NCBI GenBank assembly: GCA_021234155.1
Contig: JAJEKV010000136.1
Location: 1,180,001-1,244,000 of the forward strand
Direction: 5' to 3'
Length of the DNA: 64,000 bases
Source: Isoetes taiwanensis
Taxonomy: Eukaryota; Streptophyta; Lycopodiopsida; Isoetales; Isoetaceae
Shown here: in pieces, positions 16,011-27,200 of the stretch
Position numbering within the stretch: the first letter of the stretch is position 1
How the letters are laid out: each line of letters opens with the position of its first letter
The notes under the pieces: model-generated
Told to the model about the DNA's origin: nothing
The model's database searches: none
Seen by the model: only the letters and a program-made list of their open reading frames with translations
Program-made: the position numbers and the translations under genes

Positions 16011-16844
16011 GATCATGTTGTTTGAAGACATACAAGTTTCCATCCCCATTCAATTTAAAAAATCCATGTTCTGTTAAATATCTGTCCATACATTTATACA
16101 AGCCTTAAATGACTGTTTAAGTCCATAAACGGCTCTGTTAAGCTTCCATATTTTGCCTTCTTTTTCTTCAAATCCCATTGGAGGTTTCAAGTAAATTTCT
16201 TCTTCTAGTTCTGCATTTAGGAAAGCAGTACTAACATCCATATGATGAATTTCTAAATTCAATGAGTTTGCCAATGCGAGCATCATCCTTATGCTTGCCA
16301 TTTTTTTGTTCATTGCTTCTTGCCATTGCTTGCAGTTTTCATTTATTAATGCCCCTTCATATGTCTGAGGTACATTATTCTCCATTACTGTCATTAATGC
16401 TGGAATCATTTCTTCCTCCAATACCTCTAATCTTTTGTTTTTTCCATCATTTTTCCTTCCATGCTCATCTACTACAATCCCTTTGTCTGCTAATTCTTTT
16501 CTCAATCTTTCAGCTTCAGACATTCTTTTCCTTTGCTTAGTAATATTTATTTCTTCATGTATTGCTTGATGGGTATTATTTTCCTTTCCAATGCTCCCCT
16601 TTTCTGTTCTATTATCAAAGATCACTGTGTGGTCTGAGTCCTCATCATCACTCCTGATTTCTGTTTTTTGTTTGATATCCTCCATTCTATTTGTCTTAAC
16701 TCCTTTTTGTATATTCAAATCCTTGCTGTCCTTGTATAATTGCTCCTCTATGAATACAACACCTCTTCTTATTAGTACCTTCCTCTTACCGCTCAAACAG
16801 TCTGTAGGCTTTTGCCTCTTCATCATATCCAACCAAGAAGGCAA
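16011..16844 (-). pseudogene. Copia pol: N-terminal reverse transcriptase with internal deletion
   Basis: The frame passes from a charged linker (KRKRMSEAERLRKEL) to the RT start (CKQWQEAMNKKMASI) and continues with RMMLALANSLNLEIHHMDVS, TAFLNAELEEEIYLKPPMGF and AVYGLKQS. The stretch of roughly 80 residues normally found between EAMNKEM and the SIRMMLA segment (containing the KARLVAKG motif) is missing. The deletion joins at a KMASI word that could have occurred twice in the parent. At 16077 the frame runs into stops just before the composite insert. Confidence 0.85.
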
Positions 16845-17460
16845 CTAGAGCCCTATCATCTAGTTTGCTCCTCAATTTCTCTGGTATATGGACATAGGCT
16901 AAGCAGCCATAGGTTCTAAAACCTTCATATGTTGGCATTCTCTTCTTCCATAATAACTCTGGAATTTTCCCATCAATGCTTACACTAGGCAGTCTATTGT
17001 GTATGTAAATTGTTGCTTTTAGTGCTTCTTCCCATAATATATTTGGTAGTCCGGCATATTTTAGCATGGCTTTAACAGCATTTAAGCATGTTTTATTCTT
17101 TCTTTCTGCTACCCCATTATGTTGGGGAGAGTATCTGCATGTTAGTTGCCTCATAATTCCCTTTTCAATGCAAAATGTTCTAAATTTCTTTGATATATAT
17201 TCACCTCCCCTATCTGATCTTAGACATTTTACTTTATAACATGTTTCCCTTTCTACCTCAGTAACATATTCTTTGAATGCTCTTAGAGCTTCATATTTTT
17301 TTATAAACAGTAGCATTTAGCTTTTCTAGTAAAATCATCTATAAAAGTAATGAAGTACCTTTTTCCAGTGCAGCTTCTTACATTAAGGGGACCACATATG
17401 TCAGTATGTACCAGCTCCAAAGGTGTTTCAGCTCTTTTTGATCTCTTTGCAAAAGGAAGT
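16786..17460 (-). pseudogene. Copia pol: integrase catalytic core
   Basis: The minus-strand frame starts in RSKRAETPLELVHTDICGPL (about 17444-17385, different frame) and continues as YKVKCLRSDRGGEYISKKF, CRYSPQHNGVAERKNKTCLN and GCLAYVHIPEKLRSKLDDRA, ending FLVGYDEEAKAYRLFE. The D-D-E residues in HTDI, RSDRG and GVAERKN are present. It is interrupted upstream by the TIR transposon and has at least two frameshifts. Confidence 0.88.
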
Positions 17461-17464
17461 CAAC

Positions 17465-17494
17465 CATCATTCAATTAAATTGGGATTATGTCTT
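17465..17494. repeat. Left terminal inverted repeat of the transposon
   Basis: 30 of 30 bases match the inverse of 29996-30025. Beyond position 17494 the two ends diverge, so the TIR is short. Confidence 0.92.
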
Positions 17495-17714
17495 AATTTT
17501 GGGATAAATTTTATATTGCACTTTTTTAGTAACTTTGTTAAATTCACTTTTTTAGTAACTTTGTTGCCCTTAGACTAGAATAGACGTTAACATATAATCA
17601 CACACCTTAATATAAATTCACACCTTAACTTCAAATTACAAAATCATATATCATGAAAGTCAAGTAGTACACAACTTTTTATTAATTGTAGAAAAGATAC
17701 ATAGTAACTGTTTT

Positions 17715-20704
17715 TCATTTTTCCACCAGCATCCCCAAGGATATGAGAACCTTATTCCTTACATCCTGAGGTATTGTAACTCTCGCTGTTTTACTAGGAA
17801 TAGTTTTTGGAGTCCACGAGTACAATATGGTTTCAATGTCTAGCCAAAGATCAGGATCACTAGGATTTCTCCTCCACCTCTTTGTCCAACAATCTGAATA
17901 TCTTTCTTTATCGGTGACATTACTCAACTGATGTCTTTGGACACCACCATTCCACGCAAGCACCTTATTGAAGTTAACATCACCTTCTTCTTTGCAAATA
18001 TCCGAGATAGTCCATCCCAACCACACTGGATAGGTCTCTAGATCTGCTGGTTTTACTACTACAAATTGATGGAACTCCACGTCAGTAGAAGGTTCATAAC
18101 AATCCATGCCTAGATATTTTGGCCTATCCTTCTTAGGACCAACATAGTGTTTATCAGATTGAGGAGGAGCATATGCCTTCACAATGCTACTAATGGTACC
18201 ATCATCTTCACAAGACCAACTAATGTTTTCCACTTACTTTTAGGGAACCACCCTTCTTTCAAAGCTCTCCGAGGATGTGTCTACCTCATCCAACAAGTTG
18301 ATCACCTTCTTCCAATAATCTATCAATGCACGATTAGTCTCATCTGAATTAGTTTGCCAATGCTTGATGTAGTCATTGATGCCATCCTTAGTGAAGCCCA
18401 ATTGCTTGACTTCTTTAGTTGGTTTTAGAGCTTTTGGTTGACCAGAGGTATCATAGGCTTGCCATTTGCATCCCCTGTGCCAAATTTCTGCCCCACCTCT
18501 CCACTTCTCCCTGAAGGTCTCATTTTCCATTGCATGATTGGAATCCCTTCTCTCACCCAAAAGTGAATTGAAGAGGTCTAGAATGACCTTCCATGTCGAG
18601 AGCATAACCATCCACAAAACTCTTCCAATCAGGCACTTCTTCTATGATAGATCCTATAGGAGATGGATTTGTACATCCATGAAATATTTCCAATAGCCCG
18701 GGAAAGTTGGTAACCTGTCTCATTGTCTCAATACATGACTATATTTTCCAAACAATGCATCCACATCCTCATGAGTATGTCCGGGCATTAGGAACCCCAA
18801 ATTGACTCTTTCAAAAATACCCACAGCTAGCTTAAGTAGGATAGGAAAGAAAACATCCACTGTTCTTATTTTGACCAAAGCACAATTATCTAGTTGCAAG
18901 AGGAGCTTTCTGGGCAGATCTCAAGGTTTAGCACGAGATGTTGAAGCTCCAACATGTTCATTAGGTCCATTCCTCCTAAATCTTGCCTTGCTAAACTTTT
19001 CAATACTATTAGGGGTTCCATCCAACAATGCACTATGTAGTGCCCGGCTAGTAGGATCCTGTGAGGTGACCATTGTAACCCTTCTCATAGTTTCTTAAAC
19101 ACCTCATGATACTCCCAATGTGAAAATCTGGACCATCACTCCACAACTCTAAACTAAAATGGCCATAATAGGTCTGAGACTGCCCATGCAATATTGCCCC
19201 AGTCATTGAAATCTGCAAAGGGTATGATCTTCCACATGACTTAGGAATGTACTTGAATTGTGGAAGACAAGTCTTCTGTTGGTCCATTTTATCATGTATA
19301 ATACATAGATAGTTATTAGGTTCCATTGCAAGGAGTATAAGGTCCTCCACATCCAATAAGTTGATCTACATGATAGTTGATCTGTCATATGGTCCTTCAT
19401 ATGTTCCCTTATCTTTGCCCTTAGACTTGGTTGCACAGTCTTATCTAGTGTCTCCTTCAGCTTAGCACATAAATTGCACTTGGCAAAGTTGTTTGAAGTT
19501 TCTATGGTCACATGCTTGAAATGCTTATTCCATAGCCTACTAAAACTGGGCTGGGATATAGAGGCCACTCCAAGTTCCCGAAGCAATGCATTTATTTCCT
19601 CTAATATGCTCTTCTGGGTACAATGGGATGGCAATCTCTTTTCAACAATAACTCTACCCCCTGTTCATCCTTCTTACTCTTATGTGGCATGTTTTCTCGG
19701 GTGATTGAAATCCACATATCTTTCAAATATTTCCTTTGCAGCTATAGTTCTTGAGGTAGGCCTTATCGGGCCGGTGTTCCCATGCAATGCAATTTTACTA
19801 CCATTTTCATGTCTCTTTTTGCGGTTTGTGCCAAGAAGAGGTTGGAATTCCATGTATAGCCATCCATGCTTTTGAACATATCCACTTTCCATTCAATGGG
19901 AATCTTTTCTTCTTTGATCTTTCATCCCCGAATTGCATAGCCAAATATGGTGTACATGAAATTCCTCCCGCTATCACACTTATGTTCCCGATATGTAGCT
20001 CTTGCTCCCACCAACTCCTTTATTGTGAACATTCTAACACAAGAAGCCCAACAACATTCACCTCCTCTAACCTTCATCATAGCTTCGTGGAGAACAATCA
20101 TAATCTGACTTGCATCTTTTGGTGGGATAATGTTTGAAAGTTGGAAGTGGCCTCTTGCTACACTGCGGTGAACATTGTTGACAATGGTTCTACATCTATA
20201 GGAAACGTGTAGTTCCCCTCCGGTTGAATATCGCCCCTAGGCCATGCAACAATAGTTGGAACCTCTAGTTGCTTCACACAAGCTAGGCATTCTTGTTTGC
20301 CCGAACCCTTTTCCTTCCAATTGTCATATAATTTTGAGATTGCCACACCTAACCTGTCCTCCCTAATCTTTCATCATTCACTTGCATTGATAGGATCTGC
20401 TAGAACAATAATCCCTTCTCCCTCCTCTCTCTCATTTGCATGCATGCAGGATCTTGACCTTTTTGTTTTTCCAATCGACCCGAGTATAAAGTACAATTTC
20501 CTTTCCTTTGGCATCATCCTTTTCATTTGAGGTCTTTTCCTTTCCTTTGCCATCATCAACGTCATTTGGAGTCTTTTCCTTTCCTTTGCCATCATCAACA
20601 TCATTTGAGGTATTTTCCTTTCCTTGGCCATCATGTTCATTAGTTGAGAATTTTTCCTTGCCTTGATCAGCATCATTGGGGGCTTTTTTTTTAGCATTTT
20701 GCAT
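17715..20704 (-). CDS. Transposase-like protein with KMDQ / LDNC / GHTHEDVD motifs (DUF7869-like)
   Basis: Probably the element's own transposase; inferred. One long minus-strand coding line of roughly 950 codons is visible, broken by several frameshifts. Order: Lys/Glu/Asp-rich tandem repeats (DDGKGKEK, about 20690-20500); IVAWPRGDIQ (about 20250); a Cys/His region KHKCDSRRNFMYTIFGYAIR and ICSKAWMAIHGIPT, read from the second copy at 50117-49960; SRLWNKHFKHVTIETS and CNLCAKLKETLDKT (about 19550-19440); IHDKMDQQKTCLPQF (about 19300-19256); ITGAILHGQ; LLLQLDNCAL (about 18905-18877); VGIFERVNLGFLMPGHTHED (about 18826-18768); a C-terminal part with VVVKPADLETYPVWLGW. D in KMDQ, D in LDNC and ED in GHTHED could form a DDE-type triad. 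Many breaks may be sequence errors. Confidence 0.72.
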
Positions 20705-20759
20705 GCCATTGACCTAGAATGCATAAAAACATATAGTAAGTTAACATATCCAAATAACC

Positions 20760-22330
20760 TCTCACTAACATGTTCATAAATGAAAGCCTCATATATGTCT
20801 TATTCTATTTAATCATTCTATTTATATAATGGGATTCCCCAAGTTATTTTCCTCAACATTATATATAAATAAAACCCTCTACTTATAACCTTCTAATTTT
20901 TATCCTATAATAACCTTAGCAACAATTTTTAAGGTTATTAATTATAGGTTAGCAGTTTTAAGGTTAAGAAGTTTATTATAGGTTATTATAGGTTAGAAAT
21001 TTTAACGTTGGAAAGTTATTGTAGGTTAAAAGTTTTAAAGTTAGAACTAAGTTTTAAGGTTAGTTTTAAGGTCACTAACTTAACTAGTAACTTATAACTT
21101 TTAAACTATTAACTTTTAACTTATAACTTAACTATTAACTATTAACTTATAACTATTAACAACTAACTTAACTATTAACTCATAACTTTTAAACTTTTAA
21201 AGTCACGACCCTTAAAACAAAAAATCTTTGTAATAAATTTTTGCGGCAGTTATTATTTGAAGTTAGCATTCGTTTTCGAACTGCTTTCTCTCACTTTCGA
21301 ACTTTTCGAATTCCAGGCTAATTCCAGGCGCTTCCGCCTCCGGGCTCCAATTCCTGGGCATTCCAGCGCTTCTAGGCGCTTCGCTCCAATCTGGCCCAAA
21401 TCGGCTTTTATCCGCTTCTCGGCTTCTCGGCTTCTATCCGCTTTTTATCCGCTTTTTATCCGCTGAGCTTTTCGGGCTTTTTCTACAATCATCCGCTTTA
21501 GGGTTTTCGGCTCAAAGGTGTTTTTTCGGCTCAAAGGTTTGTAGGATCTATACAATGTCTCCGGCTTTTTGGCTTTTTCGCTCTCTACAATCTCTCTGGC
21601 TTTGAATAACAAAGTTTTCTAGTTTTTTGTTTTTGTGTTAAAGCTTCTCGGCTTCTCGGCTTGCTTCTTCTCGGCTTCTTAAGGCTCAAATCATCTGCTA
21701 TTGGCTTCTCGAATCAAATCAACTTTGGTTTTCGATTTTTTGGTTTCTACTGAAAGGCAAAGGCTCAATTCTCGCAATGTAACACAAATAGGTTAGTATT
21801 TTCTCGTTTCTTTACTTAAAGTAGTATATGAGCTTCAGTGTTTAATCAAGGGAGTGCTTTCTCGGCTTAGACTTTTACATGCATCAGCCCTAAACTGCCC
21901 TAGCACCTTCATATATAGATCCTGCTCTATGATCTTGTTCTGTGATCTTGCCTATATGATCTGCTCTTATTCTATTTCACTAGCTCTTCCTCTATCTGTT
22001 CTAATTAATGATCTAAAATAATGAAGTAAATAATGATCTATGCTCTATCTGCTCTATGATCTTGCTCTATGATCTATGATCTATGATCTATGATCTATGA
22101 TCTATGATCTATCTGCTCTATGATCTATCCGCTTCTATGATCTATGATCTATCGCTTCTATGATCTATCCGCTCTATGATCTTGCTTATATGATTTTGTC
22201 AGATTCGCTCTTATTCTATTTCACTAGCTCTTCCTCTATCTGCTTCTAAATAATGAACTAAAACAATGAACTAAATATTGAACTAAACAAGGAGTATTAT
22301 TATTATATATCTGCTCTATCTGCCTTCATT
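20760..22330. repeat. Simple-sequence centre of the transposon
   Basis: Three low-complexity blocks lie between the divergent genes: AACTTATAACTTTTAAACTATT-type DNA (about 20925-21210), GGCTTCTCGGCTTCTATCCG-type DNA (about 21290-21780) and GATCTATGATCTATCTGCTC-type repeats (about 22020-22200). This is where a bidirectional promoter would lie, but I see no definite promoter element. Confidence 0.8.
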
Positions 22331-22701
22331 CTATTCTATTATATTCTCTGCCTTCATATTCATCGGCTTCATATTTTGAATTTCGTGATTCTCGTGATTC
22401 TCGCATTATGCATTTCGTTAGAATAATATGTTAGAATGGGAGAAATCGCGCTTTTGGCGATTTCTATTTTTGGTTCCGACCTTCCACTAGGTTAATCAAA
22501 GCGTGCCAGCGCTGTTTTTAGTTTGGCTTTTCTATTTCATACGGTTTATACAAATCGCGCCAAAGCGGTGCGGTGAAATAGATCCGTGAAAAAACAAAGC
22601 AAACGCTACCGGGCGATTTTGAATTATGTATGTTCAGAATCGTTTTATGGGGAGAGTAATATATCATTTGCTAATTACTTAATTTCTCTCGTTCTAGTGC
22701 T

Positions 22702-23121
22702 ATGGATTTTCCTTATGCATATACACTGGCTGCTCCTAGTTCAAATACACTGGCTGGTTCTAGTTCAAATACACTTCCCCTGGACGACCATCAACTCGAC
22801 CCCGTGACAAGATATTACTTGATTGTGCTGCTCAAAACGCTCAAAGAGAGTTGGAGAATCCATTAGAGCGCCTCAGATCGGGGGCCATGGGAACACTTCC
22901 ATCGCATCTCTGGACACATGCGGCTCCTCATGCTCTTAGTAAGGCTCATGCCAACAAATAAGTACGAGGATTTGATTTATAGTATCAAGGATCGATACAA
23001 CACTCTGGTTTGGAGACTCGACATTCGCAGGGAAGATGAGGATCCTGTCATATCAGAGTGGTTCAGGTGGGACTTTTGGCGGTATTGGGCCGATGAAGTG
23101 GGCCTATGTGACATATTGTAG
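22702..23121 (+). CDS. Short rightward reading frame of the transposon, unknown
   Basis: ATG at 22702 opens MDFPYAYT, then Ser/Asn-rich repeats (SSNTLAGSSSNTLP). After frame changes the line gives VQRELENPL, WEHFHRISGH, DLIYSIKDRYNTLVWRLDIR and WFRWDFWRYWADEVGLCDIL before TAG at 23119-23121. The second copy (52872-53291) has the same start and the same stop. I do not recognise the protein. The Trp/Arg-rich C-terminus could suggest DNA binding, but that is a guess. Confidence 0.45.
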
Positions 23122-23430
23122 AGATAGAAAGAATTCGCTACCGCGCATTTTTTAAGAAGAAATGTACATACACTTTTTTGAATATGAATACAAACTCGCT
23201 ACCGCTTAATTTTGCACTATACTTTTATGTCATTAGTTTATTATGTTTTTTTATATGCAATGTCGAAAACATTGAATCCTTTGATGCCCTCCAGCCAGTA
23301 TGACCAACCCCAAGAAACTACATATTTTCATTAATGTGTAGTTTCATGGGGTTGATATGACTGGCTAAAGAGCATCAAAGAATACAAAATTCACAACATC
23401 ACGCAGATATTATGATATATTCATTTTTTT

Positions 23431-23784
23431 TTAATATCGTAATATAAATACCTTTTTCAGGCGTTCTTTTGGCCATGCTACAAATGTGCCCACGCTTTCA
23501 TCAACTGTATCGCCACCGGGATGTCTTCTTGGAAGAGCCTCATCTTCATAATTGCAGTTTATAATAGAAATCTTACAGAAACTGTTTCCAAGAGGAACAC
23601 CATGACACATAGAACTTGGATTCAGATCTTCGATTTTACATAAGCCTACTCGGCGCTTCAAGTTTGCTGTTAAAAGATAGCATTCTTCTCCGACACTGAT
23701 AAAGAACCAGAATGCATTGGAAAAAATAGAGGACGAAAAATAGAGAACAAGAGAATGCATTCGGAATGGAATCACACTCACCAT
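23431..23784 (-). CDS. Leftward exon with the VAWP-type domain of plant transposon proteins
   Basis: The minus-strand frame gives KRRVGLCKIEDLNPSSMCHG, VPLGNSFCKISIINC and ESVGTFVAWPKERLKK. The pattern VPLG...(I/V)...GTxVAWPKxxL recurs in proteins of plant DNA transposons, often next to a Ulp1-type protease. I know this from general experience of such proteins and cannot test it here. The N-terminal residues may be intronic. The second copy lies at about 53640-53950. It may be an exon of a further leftward gene. Confidence 0.45.
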   Translation of the reverse strand: MVSVIPFRMHSLVLYFSSSIFSNAFWFFISVGEECYLLTANLKRRVGLCKIEDLNPSSMCHGVPLGNSFCKISIINCNYEDEALPRRHPGGDTVDESVGTFVAWPKERLKKVFILRY

Positions 23785-24215
23785 AGTTCAGCAGACATCG
23801 AATGGGATTGAAGGCGTTGTAGACGGATAGTCGATTGTAGGCGATTGTAGACGATTGTAGGCGATTGAATGGGATTGTAGGCGTTGTAGGCGCTCTGATA
23901 GTCGATTGTTCTTGGGCGCTCTGATAGTAGGAATGATCTTGGGCGCTCTGATAGTAGGTGGCCGATTAGGTGGTAGTAGATTGCCACATATGCATTTCTT
24001 GAAATTAATAATTAATTGTTATCTTGAAATTGCACTAAAAAGAAAAACACAATTTAAATTTGTAAATGAGCGGGGGCGGTTAATTAAGGCAAGATAAATT
24101 TAAAAGGACGCCTAATTTGAATTTACGGTTGTAAACTGGACGGCCTAGATTATGAACGATACATATAAGTTTAAACCAAAACCCCGGGCCTCATATTATC
24201 CGCGACTTGCGTTCT

Positions 24216-27200
24216 ATGGCGCCTAGAGGATCTCGCCGCCGCCGAGGCGCCGGTAGAGGTGGGCGACAACCCAAAGCACAAATCCCAAGCCCGAGGTCGC
24301 TGAACAAGCGTAAAGCACAAATCCAACAAGCGCCTCTCGTAATTGATCTGCTTTTTGTTTTGTAATTGATTTGTGGTCCCTTTTTTTTGTTAGGTTTTAG
24401 GATGTTTTTCTACCCTGTATTTTTCTCGTGTATGCGTGTCCTCGTATTTTCTACCTTTTATATTGTTTTTCGTGTCATTTCTAACGCTTTTACTACCTTG
24501 TTTTGTGTGTTTTTGTTATAATCTTTCTCCAGACTGTGTTTTTGTTTTGTATTCTCCATTTTGTATAATGTAGACCGCTTTAATTATAGTTACTTGCGTG
24601 CACTTGTTTGTTTATACTTTTGTTCTCAGATTCTCCAGTTCTTTTGACAAGTCTTTTTGTAGCCTAGTATGTCTCTTATAATATAGAGCCGCTGTAGGGG
24701 CCCCTTCTTAAAACGCGGCGCGATTTATAATGTAGAGCCGCCTCTCGATATGATTGTTTTTGGTTGTCTCCGCGGTACACTTTTCCTTATCAAAATGCCT
24801 TTCGCCAGCGATTTCATTACTCACCACATGATTGTGACTTTCGTGATCTTCTAAAAATGTGAAAAAGAAAAGCAAAGCCTCAAGCAAGCAGGTCCAGGGA
24901 CATCCGCATTTAAAAAAAAACCAAGAACGGAGGAAGATGTATCGCTTGGCAGATTTGGCACACGCTAGACCATTGACGATACGATCGAATAATGAAGGCT
25001 CGTAGAGCCTCCATGTCCGTAAGAAGATCTACCAGAGGGCTATGAATGGTATGTGGAGATCTTCAAGACTAGCGGAAAAGACAGATCCGATTTTCATGTC
25101 TAGAGTTAAGGAAACAGATCAAATGAAGAAACAAGGTATTCTGATCACATGCGAAGAACAGGACGATTCATACCTGGTCCGACATTACTTGAAGCGGGTC
25201 AGAAAAATAAAAAGTATTGAAGAAGTTAAATTACTGCAGATTGCAGTTCCTTTAAAGAGCGCCTAAGAATCCGGATGAGGCCGCAGATAACCTCTTCAAA
25301 TTTATCGGGTCGGTGGTGATCCATTGACACCAAAAAAAAATATGTGAAGGTCTCTCACCGTGGAGAAGAGCAATCAAGATAAGGCCGCCGGTGTAGTCCG
25401 TACCTACAAGCTTTAAAAGAGAAGGAAGATGCAAGTTCTAGAGCCGTGGAAACACCGTGACGCTCTAGGCATTACAGATATGACTAGTGATGACGACAAG
25501 GCGAGAGAGCTTAGAGGCCATGAGCAAACTCAAGAAATATGCCGACAAGTATCCATTGGGCCTTAGCTTCACACGATCCTATCCATGTCGATGTGCTTTT
25601 CAGTCCACGAAGGCTATGTTTGTCGTACAGAAGATACGACAAGCAAAGACGAATGGAAATAGTCAACAAAGATGATAGAAAACCTGTGAAAAAGCAATGC
25701 CTAGCAGATGTGGTGCCTTTTGATATGAAGACTAAGAAGGTGTTGATATGGAATAAACTTGAAGATTTAATTGGCAACCTCGATATTCACTTCATGATAA
25801 TAGATGGCCAAAGATTCGCTGGAGGCGCAGAAGGTTTTGATCGGGCCAAGCACAAAAACTGGAAATCGCTTATTCTATAGATCAGATTCAACCGTAAATT
25901 GCCGGTTCCTCGCTGGCTCAACAACAAAGCCAATAATTAGCCAAAATCGGCCACATCGGGAATGACATGGGAAAGACATTCCTATACAAAAGGTATTTTA
26001 TTTTCCAAAGACATATTTATTCGGGAACTTCCAAAACGCCAGCGCCGATTTGTCGCTTTAATGTGCATTTCCTATAGCGTTGAAAATCGCAAGGCGGCGC
26101 AAGTGCGACCACGGTTTAGCGGAACGCGCATGGCCGATTTCTTCATGTGGCATACATGAAGAAATCGCGCCAGCGCCGCTTTTCTAAATACGTGATAAAC
26201 GAAAACGCCGGGCGCCGCTTTTATGTTGTTATTTGTTTTGACGGATTTTAGAACGCCCGCTCTCGATTTTTCATCATGAAGAAATCGCCAGCGCCGCTTT
26301 TCCGCTAAAAACCGCGGATTAATCTAAAATGCGCCGGGCGCCGCTTTTATATTGTTATTACTTTGACTACTGTCTTTTTATTTATCTAACGGTCCATATT
26401 TTGCAGTCCAGATGTGGAGCAGCTTATGCACGCCAGAACCAATGGATCGAATATGGAAAACCAATGCCGACTGCATAAGGGCAATCTAAGAGTGCCGAAT
26501 TCAAATTACTAGAAAGGACACCGTACCAAACCATAATAGACAAGAGTAAAGGCACCAGATCAAAGAAGAAAAAAGGATGCACAAGCTAGCTCGTAAGATC
26601 AAACGGTGCCAAAGGATGCCCGCAAGATTGTTTTTTCTTCCCGACCATGTATGGGAAAAGTGGGAACTAATTTGGGACGCCTATACGGAAAAAAAGTTGC
26701 CGATTCGTATGGCGTGTTTCCTCTCAAGAAGATACGCCTATTTGTGATATAGGTATCACGTAAAATGAGAAAGGCACAAGGATTGGATGATGCACTATCG
26801 CCTCGCTCTAGATAGGTGCATCGAAAGGAAGTTGTCTACAAAAACGCCTCCAAAGAAAGCACTTGACATCTTTGAAGATGCATGCTAATCGCTAAAAATA
26901 TGAAAGTCCCGAAAAAGGTTTGTTGGCTTAAGAACCGCAAAGGCTCATGGGAGACTTCATGTTATCGTGAGATAGGCTTAATGCAAAAGTACAACGTGAT
27001 CCGAGCAATGACATTAAGAAATATGTGTTTTGGTCAAAAGATTTTGTGAAGCAAAGAAAAGGCTTAAGAATGTGGCAACTCTAAAGGGGATTCACACGAA
27101 AGTGGCGCCCCGACCTAAAAAGAAAAGTTGCTTTGGTGAAAAGACTACTTTAAGATGAGTCTCCTTTTTTCTATAAGGTGTCCACCGGTTTTAAGTGTGC

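Noticed and set aside
15243-16049. Two minus-strand frames both starting MRAAHARFGWE
   Set aside because: They arise from the repeated block of the composite insert and diverge into unrelated hydrophobic sequence; no family resemblance.
22020-22200. CRISPR-like array of GATCTATGATCTATCTGCTC units
   Set aside because: Units are contiguous simple repeats without unique spacers, in a plant nuclear context.
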